This document shows positions 32,704 to 43,153 of a DNA stretch of 64,000 nt, piece by piece. A model generated the notes under the pieces. That model had not been told where the DNA came from and ran no database searches. It saw only the letters and a list, made by a program, of their open reading frames with translations. The stretch is taken from NCBI GenBank assembly GCA_963969495.1, contig OZ018318.1, forward strand, positions 176,316,294-176,380,293, written 5' to 3'. The position numbers were made by a program, and so were the translations under genes. The DNA comes from Ceratothoa steindachneri (lineage: Eukaryota > Arthropoda > Malacostraca > Isopoda > Cymothoidae). The number at the start of each line of letters is the position of its first letter. The stretch's first letter is position 1.

Positions 32704-33795
32704 TTATGTAGCACATTTTTTAACTTGTCCAATAAGTATTATTTTCCAAGTCATTTCTTTGCAAAACAATAATAAATTAACTTTTATAGCTTGCATGAAA
32801 TATTTACTCCAAATATGCACATTTTGTTCCACTTCATCCAGCGTAAGGCTAAAAGCAACTTTCAGGCAATTCTGAACACTGATTTTCATGATTTGTAGTC
32901 TAACCAAGACATCAGCTTTCATCTTTGCCTCAGCGAGTTTGGGAAAGAGATTTTGAAACAACCCTAAAGATAGACCGTGTTGAGAGATATGACAAACTGT
33001 TTAATGCGACCTGGATTAAAATGCAATGTAATAAACAACAGTTTTGAGGGTATATCAATTTCTCTTGCTTGAAATTATGCCATTAACATAGAACTCATTG
33101 ATTTATGATGAGTGCTTCTTGTGCTCATATGCTTTATATTCGTACTGTCCCGAAGACAGAGATGACATTGAAAGAGTAAAACCTACCATCTGAAGAACTA
33201 TGTAAAATGGTACCATTATGAACTCTCCAATCATTATTATCCATAGCCTTTGAGCATCAAAGATTGTAGATATACTAATTGAGACAACAAAAGAGATGTT
33301 GGCATATTTCAGTTTTAGAGTAGTGCAACTGTAATGTTACCTGAGGACGTTTCGTTTGACTTGTTCCTTGCCCTTTTGATCCGGCAAATCCTACTCTTTG
33401 ATGACTGAAGGGAGCTTATTCGTTTCTGGGAGGGGGAGGTTAAGAATAAGGAGATCAGTTCGGGCTAGGAAAGAGCAGGTGCGCTATTCCCATTTAGACG
33501 ATTAGAAGGGTCCATCATGCAGAAGTATCAGATGCTCTTCATTCCCCTTTACAAAAGAGAATTTTCTTACCTCCCAATCATCAGGAGCAAAGTGAGGTGC
33601 CCAGGGTTTGTTGTAGTTCTCAACTCTAATGCCAAAGTATGCTATGTATGCTTTACACTTTATAATAGTTGCTAGCACACCGAAGATTTTGGTTCTTGTT
33701 CTGATGAACTCTCCGCAGATATAACATAATGCATCTAGAGAATAATTGCAGTCTCTTGATGCCGTTTCTCTTCTGATGTGTTCACTATGGTACAT
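32704..33795 (-). pseudogene. Decayed member of an arthropod-repeated CYICGE-type protein family
   Basis: On minus, the first frame (33795-33502) has LDALCYICGEF, a KCKAYIAYFGI segment and KPWAPHFAPDDWE. Later pieces are GEFIMVPF-like at about 33220, FQCHLCLRDS near 33150, LHFNPGRIKQFVISL at about 33030-32985, and FPKLAEAKMKADVLVRLQI from 32943. From memory these match, in order, an uncharacterised multicopy family in arthropods: an N-terminal CYICG box with an AYFG..D.DKPWAPH segment, then a GDFK box, a C-x2-C-x-WDSR box, LHxKLGxMKQFV, and FPxLSEAKxKEGxFVGPQI. Frameshifts, stops and an apparent deletion after DDWE make it a pseudogene. I cannot state its function. The pattern of order and spacing is convincing, but no database was consulted. 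Confidence 0.6.
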
Positions 33796-33902
33796 ATAGC
33801 TAAAGTGATAGCAGATCTGTTAATCCCTGTATAAATATTTCTGAAGTAATACTCATGGAAATTCGTGGAGGTTCTATAGGATTCCATGGTTGTTTTCTGG
33901 CC

Positions 33903-34050
33903 AGGTCTGGAATATTCATAAAAATCTACTAAATTCTAGAATTTTCCTATTAAATCTAGGATATTTTGGAAGGTTGTCCCACATTAAATATTATTGTACA
34001 ACATTACAATGCCTTTTAAAATGGTTTACAGTTTTCTAGAATGTTTTGAA
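33903..34050. promoter_or_regulatory. Heat-shock-element-like cluster upstream of the 33.8-kb minus-strand frame
   Basis: TTCTAGAATTTTC at 33934-33946 gives three alternating 5-bp units (TTC, GAA, TTC) with correct phase, as in a heat-shock factor site. A second core TTCTAGAA at 34034-34041 continues with weaker units, and GGAATATTC at 33909-33917 gives a two-unit match. All lie 110-260 bases upstream of the first codon of the minus-strand frame starting at 33795. Binding is inferred, and AT-rich sequence raises the chance background. Confidence 0.4.
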
Positions 34051-35942
34051 AAAAAATAAAACACCAGAGCCTTTTATATTTTCTCCTTTTTCCTCACAAA
34101 TCAATAATAACTTGGCATTACTTTTCAAATGGACAAATTTAGAAATCTTTTACCTACAAATGCGACGTTTTTAGATCGAAATAGACTATTCCATTTACTT
34201 TCTTACGAACTCCTGAGAAAGAGCAGTTTTAACACAGGAACATACTATATAAACTATACTATGCATACTATATTAAATCAAATTGATTTTAGATAATAAT
34301 TGTACCTGATAATATTAGTTCTGTTTTAAATGGTTGCTGTTTCTCCTCATTTTGCTACCCAATATGATCCCCTTTAAAGCAGTTGGTTGAGACTTCTTCG
34401 ACTTTTTTAATTCCATGGCATAAGTATTTGACTGGTGTACGAGGTGCTCGCATAATCCACCGATTGCTCGGAATGATTAAGTGAGTTAAGAAATCTTCGT
34501 ATGTAGAACGTGAAAATATTTTATCTGGAAAGAAAAATCCAGATAGAAACTATAGTATTTTTATTATTTAAAATTTATTAGTGCAGTGGTACTGAAAGAA
34601 TTACAGAATCGAGAATCAGCTAAAACACAAAAAGCACCTGGTGCAATCACAATAATGGAAAAGTTGCGAGTAGTGAAAAGCCAAATGCATTGAGTTAGAA
34701 ACATAAAAATTGAAATAAATAGGCTAAATTAAGATAGAAATTGAAAAAAGAAAAAAGGATATATATTTATAAGTTACCTATAAACTTGAGAAAATATTAT
34801 ATAGAGGTTAAAATAGTTAAGAATCAGGTACCCAAAGTGTTATGGTCGTGCTCATTGGAGAATAACTTCAATGGGTCCTAAATTCTTAAAATTAATGAGT
34901 TTTTCTCATAGTATTAACTCATTACCTTTATTTACATACTTTATTTTTTTCCAAAAAAATAAGATGGGCTATCGCAATACTTTTTTCCATAAGCTTTATC
35001 TCCAATTCCTTCCGCTTATCCTCCCTGTTCTTTCTCTAGCCTTCCGAGAGAGAAGACATGGAAGGAGTTTTTAGAGAAATCAAGATCCTGTGAAATTGGA
35101 AATCTGGTTCCTCTGTTCTATATTGGTGGTATTAGTTAAAATCATGATTAGATTGTTCTGACAAGTTTCAATCTCTGTGCCCAAATTACCAAAATGCTTC
35201 AAAGCGAATAATTCATTTAACACCTAGAAAGATAGATATTCACTATGGTATTTAATTAATTCTTAACTTCTTAATCTTCTTTTAAATGTTTAGTTTCAAG
35301 TTTTATAATTCAAAATGTGCACACCTGAATGAAACTAAAAGCTATTGAGTGTATGGATCAAATAATGATCAATCCTATTAGCTATTTGGAAGGAAAATAT
35401 CTCTGTAACCTAGTCTCCCTGCTAATGATTAGGACACCGTCTTTGTCATGATTTCTTCCTTGCCACTATGAAAGATACCATTTTTTAAGAGTTTTTTATG
35501 TTTCACATTTAAATTTTTCAATAGTATATATTAATTTAAAAATTAATAAATATTATATAAATAATATATAAATTAATAAATTATATATGTATTTACTACG
35601 TACCTACCTATTAATCTGTCTATCGGTAGGAGAGGATGATAAATGATTGACTAATTTCTTTGAAATACTGGTACCTAGGTACACATGGTTAAATCTTTTA
35701 AATTTTATAATACCAAACAATATGACATATCAGCAACCAGTCCTTATTTAAATATCCTCAATTCTTTCTGTCTGATTTAGAGAATAAATTTCATTTGATA
35801 TAAAGATGGAAAAGTAGTCCAAAATTTATTTTCTCTATGTTATTCCTTTACCTTATTCTCATTCTGATAACATTTTATATTATAAGTCTATTATGGCCAA
35901 AATAGATAATAACTAATATATTTCTTTGTGTATATTCCTTTA
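34051..35942. other. AT-rich stretch, nothing recognised
   Basis: No gene or repeat family identified. One 67-codon frame at 34871-35074 is without a domain. Confidence 0.35.
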
Positions 35943-35969
35943 CAGTGGTGGCAACAAAAAAAGTGACAT
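35943..35969 (+). repeat. Left terminal inverted repeat of the Tc1 element
   Basis: Matches the reverse complement of 37325-37351 at 26 of 27 positions. Confidence 0.93.
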
Positions 35970-36038
35970 GTGACAATTCGGGGAAAATGAAACAGAAAAA
36001 TGTAACTTACATATTTTATTATGAATATTTCATGAAAG

Positions 36039-37082
36039 TTAATAGTTGGTCATGTTGCCCTTGCACTTGATGACCATCCTGAGTCAATCGGGCATTGATT
36101 TAGTGAGGTTTGCGAAGTAGGTGGGGTCGATCGTAACTCAGATCTTCTTCAGTGATTCTATCAGGTCCTTGATGATGCCGGGTGTTGTCTCTTGAACTTT
36201 GGACTTCATCATATTCCAAGCATTCTCAATTGGATTTAGGTCTGGGGAATTACCAGACCATTCCAAAACACTAATATTATTATCATTGAAGAACCTTTTT
36301 ACTAACTAGGACCTGTGAGCAGGGGCGCCATCATGCATGAAAAATTCACACTGATGAATTTCCCAAAATGGCAGCATGTGCTGCCTCAAAACTTCGAGAT
36401 AGTTAGTCCCCCTCATGGTTACATTCTTGGCAAGGAAGTACATACCTCCTCTGCCCTTGTTTCCACTAAAGGCACCCCACACCATCACACTATCAGGGTG
36501 CTTCACAGTTTTCAGGGTATATTTCGGGTCATACCGAGACACATTGCTGGGACGACGCACGATCTTTGACTCTCCTCTGACCAGCCTAAAGGTGCTCTCA
36601 TCACTGAACATGACCTTCTTCCAATGGGCAGCTGTCCAATGTTTATAGGTCTTGAAAAAATTGAGCCTTTTCACCTTCATAGCCTTGGTAAGAAGTGGCT
36701 TCTTGGCAGCGCAGCGAGCCAGGAGGCCTAAGTCCTTCTGTAAGCAATGACGGATGGTCCTGAGGGCGACGTTCTGGAGGAGGTCTGGGTGTTTTTTCTT
36801 GATTGAAGCGGAGGTTACAGAAGGGTCTGACATCACTTCACGCCTTAGGATATTATCAGTCCTTGGAGATGTCTTCCTAGCTGCACCAATGCCCTCCTTC
36901 CTCTTTGGTATGGTACCTGGTGGCAATAACTCAGCTGCCCGTTTTAGGCGATGAATCGTATTTTTTGAGGTTCCTAAATCTGCTGCTACATCAATAAAAT
37001 ACTTTCCCTGCTCTAAAAGGGTCAAGGCATGGCTTTTCTCTGTCATAAAAAGCTTTTCCCACCCCATTGTATCCACTTGCAC
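36039..37082 (-). pseudogene. Tc1 transposase (DD34E), three in-frame stops
   Basis: The enzyme would excise and reinsert the element at TA sites in the nucleus. The frame is 348 codons including the end codon, the usual Tc1 length, and needs no frameshift correction. Residues 1-110 form the paired-like helix-turn-helix DNA-binding region (DLGTSKNTIHRL and VALRTIRHCL helices). The catalytic triad is Asp161 (MFSDEST), Asp251 (MHDGAPAH) and Glu286 in SPDLNPIENAW, with exactly 34 residues between the last two. Stops interrupt at codon 259 (TAG, just after GAPAHRS), codon 315 (TGA, 36140-36138) and codon 333 (TGA, 36086-36084), before the natural TAA at 36041-36039. The first stop separates Glu286 from the rest, so no active enzyme is expected. 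The intact frame otherwise suggests fairly recent death. The ATG at 37082 is the upstream-most; one five codons later is also possible. Confidence 0.95.
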
Positions 37083-37324
37083 AGAAGTTATAGCACGTCA
37101 AATGTAGGCACGAATGCAGGAAATCAGCTCGCTGGAGTGCCATATACTAAAACCTCACTGTACGAGCTCAAACGAGACACTAAGTTCCAATAGAGCGCAG
37201 TTCTGTTGTCTTAGCCCAGGAGAGTCGTCCACTTGCGGCATAAGCCCCGCCCCTTTTCATTGGCTTGTTGGCAAGTAAAATCGTGAAAGCGAGTTTGCGT
37301 ATCGATTTCTGTTGCCAATATTCA

Positions 37325-37351
37325 ATGTCACTTTTTTTGTTGCCGCCACTG
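37325..37351 (-). repeat. Right terminal inverted repeat of the Tc1 element
   Basis: Partner of 35943-35969, followed by TA at 37352-37353. Confidence 0.93.
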
Positions 37352-37353
37352 TA

Positions 37354-39130
37354 TTATACAATTTTCTATTTCCTAAAGTTATGGAAGAATAGCAGTTCAA
37401 AACAATACACGCATATATCTTCGTTCAAACTTTTCTTTCATACGGTCGCTATTACAGTCTCTCTATTGTTTGTAGATAAATAATTATTTCAATTGAAGTG
37501 TTGAACATCTTTGTCTTACTAATGTAAATGAAACAAACACAAGAGTAATCAACTCTATCTTTAGGATATTTAATTTACGATAACTTTTCTCAATTCAGTG
37601 CTACCTTAGCAAGAAACAGAAGATATGGCTTAATAATCTATATCAGCTGATTTAAGAGATCCTGTTGGCAAAACTTCTCCCCTTTCTCTCCTGCTTTCTT
37701 TCATGGAATAGTACTCTTCTTCTTTTGTAGACCCCTTCCATTGTATTTTCCTGCTGTGCACCTTTTCAAATTTTACTGACACTTGTCAATTTTTATGAGT
37801 CTATTCCAGGTTATATGTCTCATAGTTTTTATAAGTTGAGATATACTGATACTTTTTAGGTAAAAATAATTTTATTTTCCTTAATATTAACTCACATTTC
37901 GTCATCATTTCTTGGTAGGCAAGAGTTGAATGCTCTTTGGCGTGAAAATGTTCTTTGCGCACTTTATTATTTGCTGTTATTTATACAAAACAAGCTTATA
38001 TAAGTGATACCAGAATTTGGAATGCTGTTTTTTTTTAATATGCCAATATTCCGGGTAAATAGGTTGAGTTTCTTCGACTAGAATCAAGAAACCCTAATTA
38101 CATCTACCCAAACCTAACCCTCTACCAAACCAGCTTTTTCATTTTTCACATCAAATAAATCACAAAAATGCAATTAACTCAGTAAATTCCTTAAAGAAAC
38201 GGTCATTCTATTTTTTCATAGTTGAATCTTAACTTCATTGCCTTTTATAGATGTGCACTGTTCAATTGAATATATTATCTCTTTCCAATGAGAAATATAT
38301 ATTTTTTTTTGATTTGTAAATTAGTTTAGTATAGTGTTGATCGTTTTCTTAATTTTGGAATAACTTGTATGTTTCGACCTTAATAATTACATCTCCATTC
38401 TTTGCGTTATAATTACTATTCCTGTGATCAGAGTCCATTTCTTTTTTGTTCACATATGGCCTTTTGGATTTAAAAAAGAAATTAAAAAATATTTGTTGAT
38501 AAAACTAATTATAGATTTGCCTCATTTTCCTCTACTACGCCAAAACTTTAGCATTGTTTTCTTCGTTCCCGCTGACAGCAGCCTCTAATAGAGGCCGTCT
38601 CGTTTATGCATCTCCTGCCATCAGTCCTGGCATATTCTCTTTCCCTCTCTCTGTCTCGAGTAAACTTAGAATTCACCCAGACATCCCGGTGTCGATACAA
38701 TCAGTAGTCTAAATCGAAACCATCTAAACTCATATTCAATGTATTGAAGATTAACATATAACTCACCTGACACCATACTTGATCTTTTTTATAAAGTCGA
38801 ATTTCACCTTAAAAATATAAAAGAGGAGTAGATTAATTCGTTTCTTGTCAGCTTTTACATATATCGCTAAAAATGAGTTTACTTATTAGTTTGCATTAAT
38901 GAAGTCCAATGTGCAACCAATTGCTCATAGAAGCTTGAACTTAGTGAATCCCTGAATTAATAAACGCGTTACCACTCACTAAAAATAATAATAATAAATA
39001 TGTAAAGTAAGAAATAAATAATAAAGCAATGCCAAGACACATATTTTTGGCCTAATTCATTTTGCTTTAAAACAATATAATTTAATTTAGAGACTGTTTT
39101 TTCGGCAAAATCTCCAAAAAGTGTTTTATT
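37354..39130. other. AT-rich stretch, nothing recognised
   Basis: No gene found. CCTCTAATAGAGG near 38583 is a small palindrome in a slightly GC-richer patch (38570-38710). Confidence 0.35.
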
Positions 39131-40035
39131 GTTCAAATTATAATAACTTCATTAAACTTATGGAACACCGTGCACATAGTTTAGAATAGGTGCCATGGTG
39201 TTAACACAGATGAGAGCGCACGCGATATTTTTTAGAATTCGACAAAGTTTGAAAATTATTTATTGAACATTTTTCCAAAATCTCATCCTAAACGCAAATT
39301 ATGTCTCATTAGATTGCATTATTAACTATTACTAAACACCTGAGCTGACTCTTAAATTGGATAGAATTGGTACAGGTCACTTTGTACCTCTCCATCTGAT
39401 TATTTTTATGTAAGTGAAAGATTCTTAAATCATTGATTTTCAAATATATTTCATTCGTAAATAAAATGTTTTTCTTAAAAAATACGTTACTCTCTAAATC
39501 CTTATTCCCTTTACCCTTATATACACACTGACCTTTCTTTACGGAATTTACTATGGTTTTGAAAAGGATGGGAGACGCTTAAGGCCAGCTAATGATCCCA
39601 TAATTTGAAATAGCAAATCGTAGTTCGGATTCCACGTCTACCATATAAGTTTGAAAAAAGTGTATAAGCAGCCTGGCAAAACTATGACAAGAAATTGCAC
39701 CTAGTTGTTAATGTATAGCTTCATCTAAGACTATGTAGTATATGCAAAAAAATAAACAAAGGTAATTGCAATCAACTTATATATATATTCGGTATTCGAA
39801 ATTTATATGTAAGTTTTCAAGTACGGCGCGCAAACCTTTACATAAGCTTCAAAGTCGCCCGCTGCTTAAAATTATCGGCTATTCCTGTGTTAACTGATTT
39901 AGTTTAAATTCCTATTTAATTGTGCTTACAATTTTTACTGACTGTTTTTTATAAATTAAAATAACATCATTAAAATTATAGGAGTAGTCTGCACAATAGA
40001 ACGAATGGGTAGCCATTGTGTTAACAGATTTCTTT
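39131..40035. repeat. Pair of diverged ~75-bp related segments
   Basis: The segment at about 39133-39207 (AATAACTTCATTAAACTTAT... GCCATGGTGTTAACA) resembles the one at about 39952-40030 (AATAACATCATTAAAATTAT... GCCATTGTGTTAACA). The order of landmarks (GTCTGCACA/GTGCACA, then GTGTTAACA) is kept. It is an old duplication or a pair of copies of one dispersed repeat. Confidence 0.45.
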
Positions 40036-40670
40036 TCAATTGATATTAATCTTGCTTAAATAATTTTCAAAATTCTAAACTGTTTCGACTTGCGTCAGAC
40101 TGTATAATGAAGGGCTTAAGACAAGTAAACTAGTGAATATAGCATTGAACATTTAGGCAGCAGTCTTGGCGTACGTTATCGCAGTTAAGAAGATTTATTT
40201 TCAACATTATAGCGCGGAGAAGAATTTGCACAAGTTAAGGAGCTTGCTTCAAGTTAAATTGAGGTTGTTCATTAACAAATTATAACTGAAAATTGGCGAG
40301 GGTTAACCAGTCATTTACCCGATATTTACCGTCCTGTTTCTCCCATTTTATTGCAATTTCTTTCTATTTTCCTGAATATGAGAAATTTATCGTAATTATA
40401 TTAGATATTTCTTATAAATGCTCTTAAAGAAAAGATAATGTGAAGGTTAAGAGAACTCTCAGAATTTCTCTAATTTCCTTCATATTTCAATCTAAGCATT
40501 TATAAAATACGGTAGAAATTAAATTATTTCAATATATTGCATTTATTTCTAACAGGGCGATTCAATTTATTTAACTTTTATTTTAGGGTGAAAAGATTAA
40601 TTAGGAAAAGAAGGCAACTGAATTTAAGTGAAGACTTGACTTAAGGGAAAGAAAATGATGCGGATTTATG

Positions 40671-41075
40671 AATAAAAATGCTAAAAATGATCTGGAAGCA
40701 TAAGGAAATGTACAAATGAAAATAATCTTATACTCCACGTTAACTCAAAGTAAGACTACTAGAAAAAAGGGATAATATCAGATAACATTTGAATTAATTT
40801 TAATCTGAAAAAAAAACCCAGTCAAGTATATGAATTAGAAACCATTAACATATAGCTTCTTTACTGAATTTGTAGAGAGAGAACGATTTAGAGAAGTGTT
40901 TAATCTACTTAAGTTAACTATAATTTAAAAAGGCTTTTAGACCATTATGATAAAAATAAATTTGAATTTTTTGCCTTCTGAGAATAAGCTCTAGGAGTTT
41001 TATGAAATACCACTCATAATCATTTTCTCTCTATGAATGATGGAATAACGTGTGTTCAATTATTAAGACATACAT
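40671..41075 (+). repeat. AT-rich ~400-bp direct duplication, copy 1
   Basis: Starts AATAAAAATGCTAAAAATGA and shares long blocks with 42763-43153, for example CTTATACTCCACGTTAAC, GAATTAGAAACCATTAACAT, CGATTTAGAGAAGTGTTT and TTTTTGCCTTCTGAGAATAA. Differences are scattered substitutions and small indels. It ends at the insertion point of the solo LTR. Confidence 0.93.
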
Positions 41076-42741
41076 TGTAGGAAAATCGTGACTTCCCCGT
41101 TATCTCGCAGTGGAGGCACGAGGCGATTACCGCAAAGACATCCGGCCCCAGCACCGTCGGATCAAGCGCGTAACTTCAGCGCCTCGCCACTCGTCGCTAT
41201 GTAAAGTCGAAAAGTTGTAAAATGCAAGATCTCCCATAAAAGAGTGATATTAAATTTCACTTCAAAGAAGAAAGTGGAGATGCGTTCCTCCCAAGCTCGA
41301 AGGCTAACGAGGAACGGATGTAAGACTTGGGGAGAAAAACGGTTTGGAATAAGAACCTTCCGGGGCCAATCCTCAAGCCTCCGCCCCTCTTACCCCTACC
41401 CCAGTGGGGTGACGAGGTATAAATAAGAAACACTAAGGAAAATCGAGGTAAAATACGTCAGTTAACAGGTGACGAAGTCCCTGGATTAAGATCGGGATAC
41501 CGAGACTGAACAGGTAGATTACCTTGCTCGCCAGACCAATAAGTATCCTGCAAGAGAGGCAGGTCTACCTACCTTAACGGGCTAAGAAGCAGCTCATCCT
41601 CGAGCTAGGCCTGGTTATCAAACTGAACGTTAAGTTAAGTTGTTAAAGTTTAACTAACTCTCGTCAGAGAGACTCCTCATATCCTGGTGCATCTTAAACA
41701 CCAGGGGTATTCCTCGTCCTTGTGGAATTAAGAGAAGAAGAAGGAAAAGGCTCCCCCTCGAGCCCGTTACTCGGTGGCCACACCAAACTTATAAGTTAAC
41801 TTGGTTGAGGAACCAAGTTCAACGTGTTTTCGTCAGAGAAAGCCCCCTCCTTGATACTCGCCCTTGAGGAAGACTGGAACTAAGGAAATGCTCATCCCCA
41901 GCTAGTTCCTAGTTACCAAACCGACCTTTAAGTTAACTTCTACAAGTTCAACTTATTCTCGCCAGAGAAACCCGCCTCCTCGATCCTTACCCTTGAAGAA
42001 AGCGCTCCCCGAGTACAGAGTACAGTCCTTACCCATGAGGAATTAAGTAACGAAGGAGAAACGTTTCCTCTCGAGCTCATTACTCGGTGGTCACACCAAA
42101 ATCTAAGTTAACTTGTTTTAAGAACAAAGTTCGACTTACTCTCGCCAGAAAGATCCCGCCTACCTTAGTGCCGCCTAAAGCACCGTGATTATTCTCGTCC
42201 TTGAAGAACACCCCTGAATACCGTGTGGACACCCATCTGCTACCCTTGCCAAAGGAATCTCCTGATATCGACCACCTCCATCTGGCCGGTCAGCACATCT
42301 CGTAGGGTCAATAACATTCCTGAGGTATTTAAACTCAAGTAGAGTCAATAAGCCCAACTCTTGTAGAGTGAAGTGCGTAGAGAATTTATTCAATTTTAGA
42401 GTGGCAAGCTAATTAAAGTAATTATTGTCTATTATAATATTTGGAGTATTTCTGTAGTTAATGGTTAGTTTTTGTGCATTTAATTGTTAAAATTAAAATA
42501 TAACTTTATTTTGGTTATTCTTGTGCGTTTCTCTATATCTTTACGTGTTTTCTACAGCTCTTCTTTAAAATAACAATATTCGCACTCTTATAACAAAGCC
42601 TAATCCATCAAAGAAGTATATCACGACCACAAAGAATACCAATACAAAAGCGTTTTGTTTGTAGAGAGATGAAAAAAGGGCACTTTCCTACATAAAGGTG
42701 GTGTCTGGTGTGGAGTTATCGAAAAGGACTATTCTACGACA
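41076..42741 (+). mobile_element. Solo LTR (1666 bp) with 5-bp target duplication
   Basis: Begins TGTAGGAAAATCGTG, ends TTCTACGACA, and is flanked by TACAT on both sides (41071-41075 and 42742-42746). The body is GC-rich to about 42410 and AT-rich after that. TATAAAT at 41418-41424 is a TATA-like promoter box. The TGTAG start and CGACA end match the other LTR elements here, but there is no internal coding sequence, so it is the product of LTR-LTR recombination. It contains an internal tandem array and no recognisable protein; short frames at 41244-41426 and 42175-42393 are not credible genes. Confidence 0.88.
41480..42180 (+). repeat. Degenerate ~140-175-bp tandem repeats inside the solo LTR
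   Basis: AAGTTAAC (or AAGTTAAGT) marks unit starts at 41632, 41793, 41930 and 42105. Each is followed by TTC(G)ACTTACTCTCGCCAGAGA-like sequence, a C-rich segment, and a closing segment resembling CGAGCTCATTACTCGGTGGTCACACCAAA. Unit length varies through indels. The part at 41480-41632 looks like a more diverged first unit. Confidence 0.8.
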
Positions 42742-42762
42742 TACATATATAGTATTTTTATA

Positions 42763-43153
42763 AATAAAAATGCTAAAAATATCTGGAAGCTTAAAAAAAT
42801 GCACAAATGATAATAATCTTATACTCCACGTTAACCCAAATTACAAATAAGAAAAAGGGATAACATATAACATTTGAATCAATTTTAATCTAAAAAAAAT
42901 CAAATATATGAATTAGAAACCATTAACATATAGCTTCTTTAGTGAATTTGTAGAGAGAGAGAACGATTTAGAGAAGTGTTTCATCTATTTAAGTTAACTA
43001 TAATTTAACAAGACTTCTAGACCATTATGATCACAATTTTTTTAATTTTTTGCCTTCTGAGAATAAGCTCTAAGAATTATATAAAAAATCACTCTTTATC
43101 ATTTTCCTTCTATGAATGTTTAATATCGTGTGTTCAATTATTAAGTCATCCAT
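42763..43153 (+). repeat. AT-rich ~400-bp direct duplication, copy 2
   Basis: Direct-orientation partner of 40671-41075, starting 21 bases after the end of the solo LTR. See copy 1 for shared blocks. Confidence 0.93.

Larger units (their letters stand above)
35943..37351 (-). mobile_element. Tc1-family DNA transposon, nearly complete
   Basis: Terminal inverted repeats of 27 bp begin CAGTGG(T/C)GGCAACAAAA and agree except at position 7. TA lies just outside each end (35941-35942 and 37352-37353), the Tc1/mariner target duplication. The 1409-bp body holds one transposase frame on minus spanning most of the element. Size, ends and protein agree with a standard Tc1 element that has only point lesions. 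Confidence 0.96.

Noticed and set aside
36315..36954. Plus-strand frames over the Tc1 element
   Set aside because: Complementary shadows of the minus-strand transposase, which carries all family motifs.
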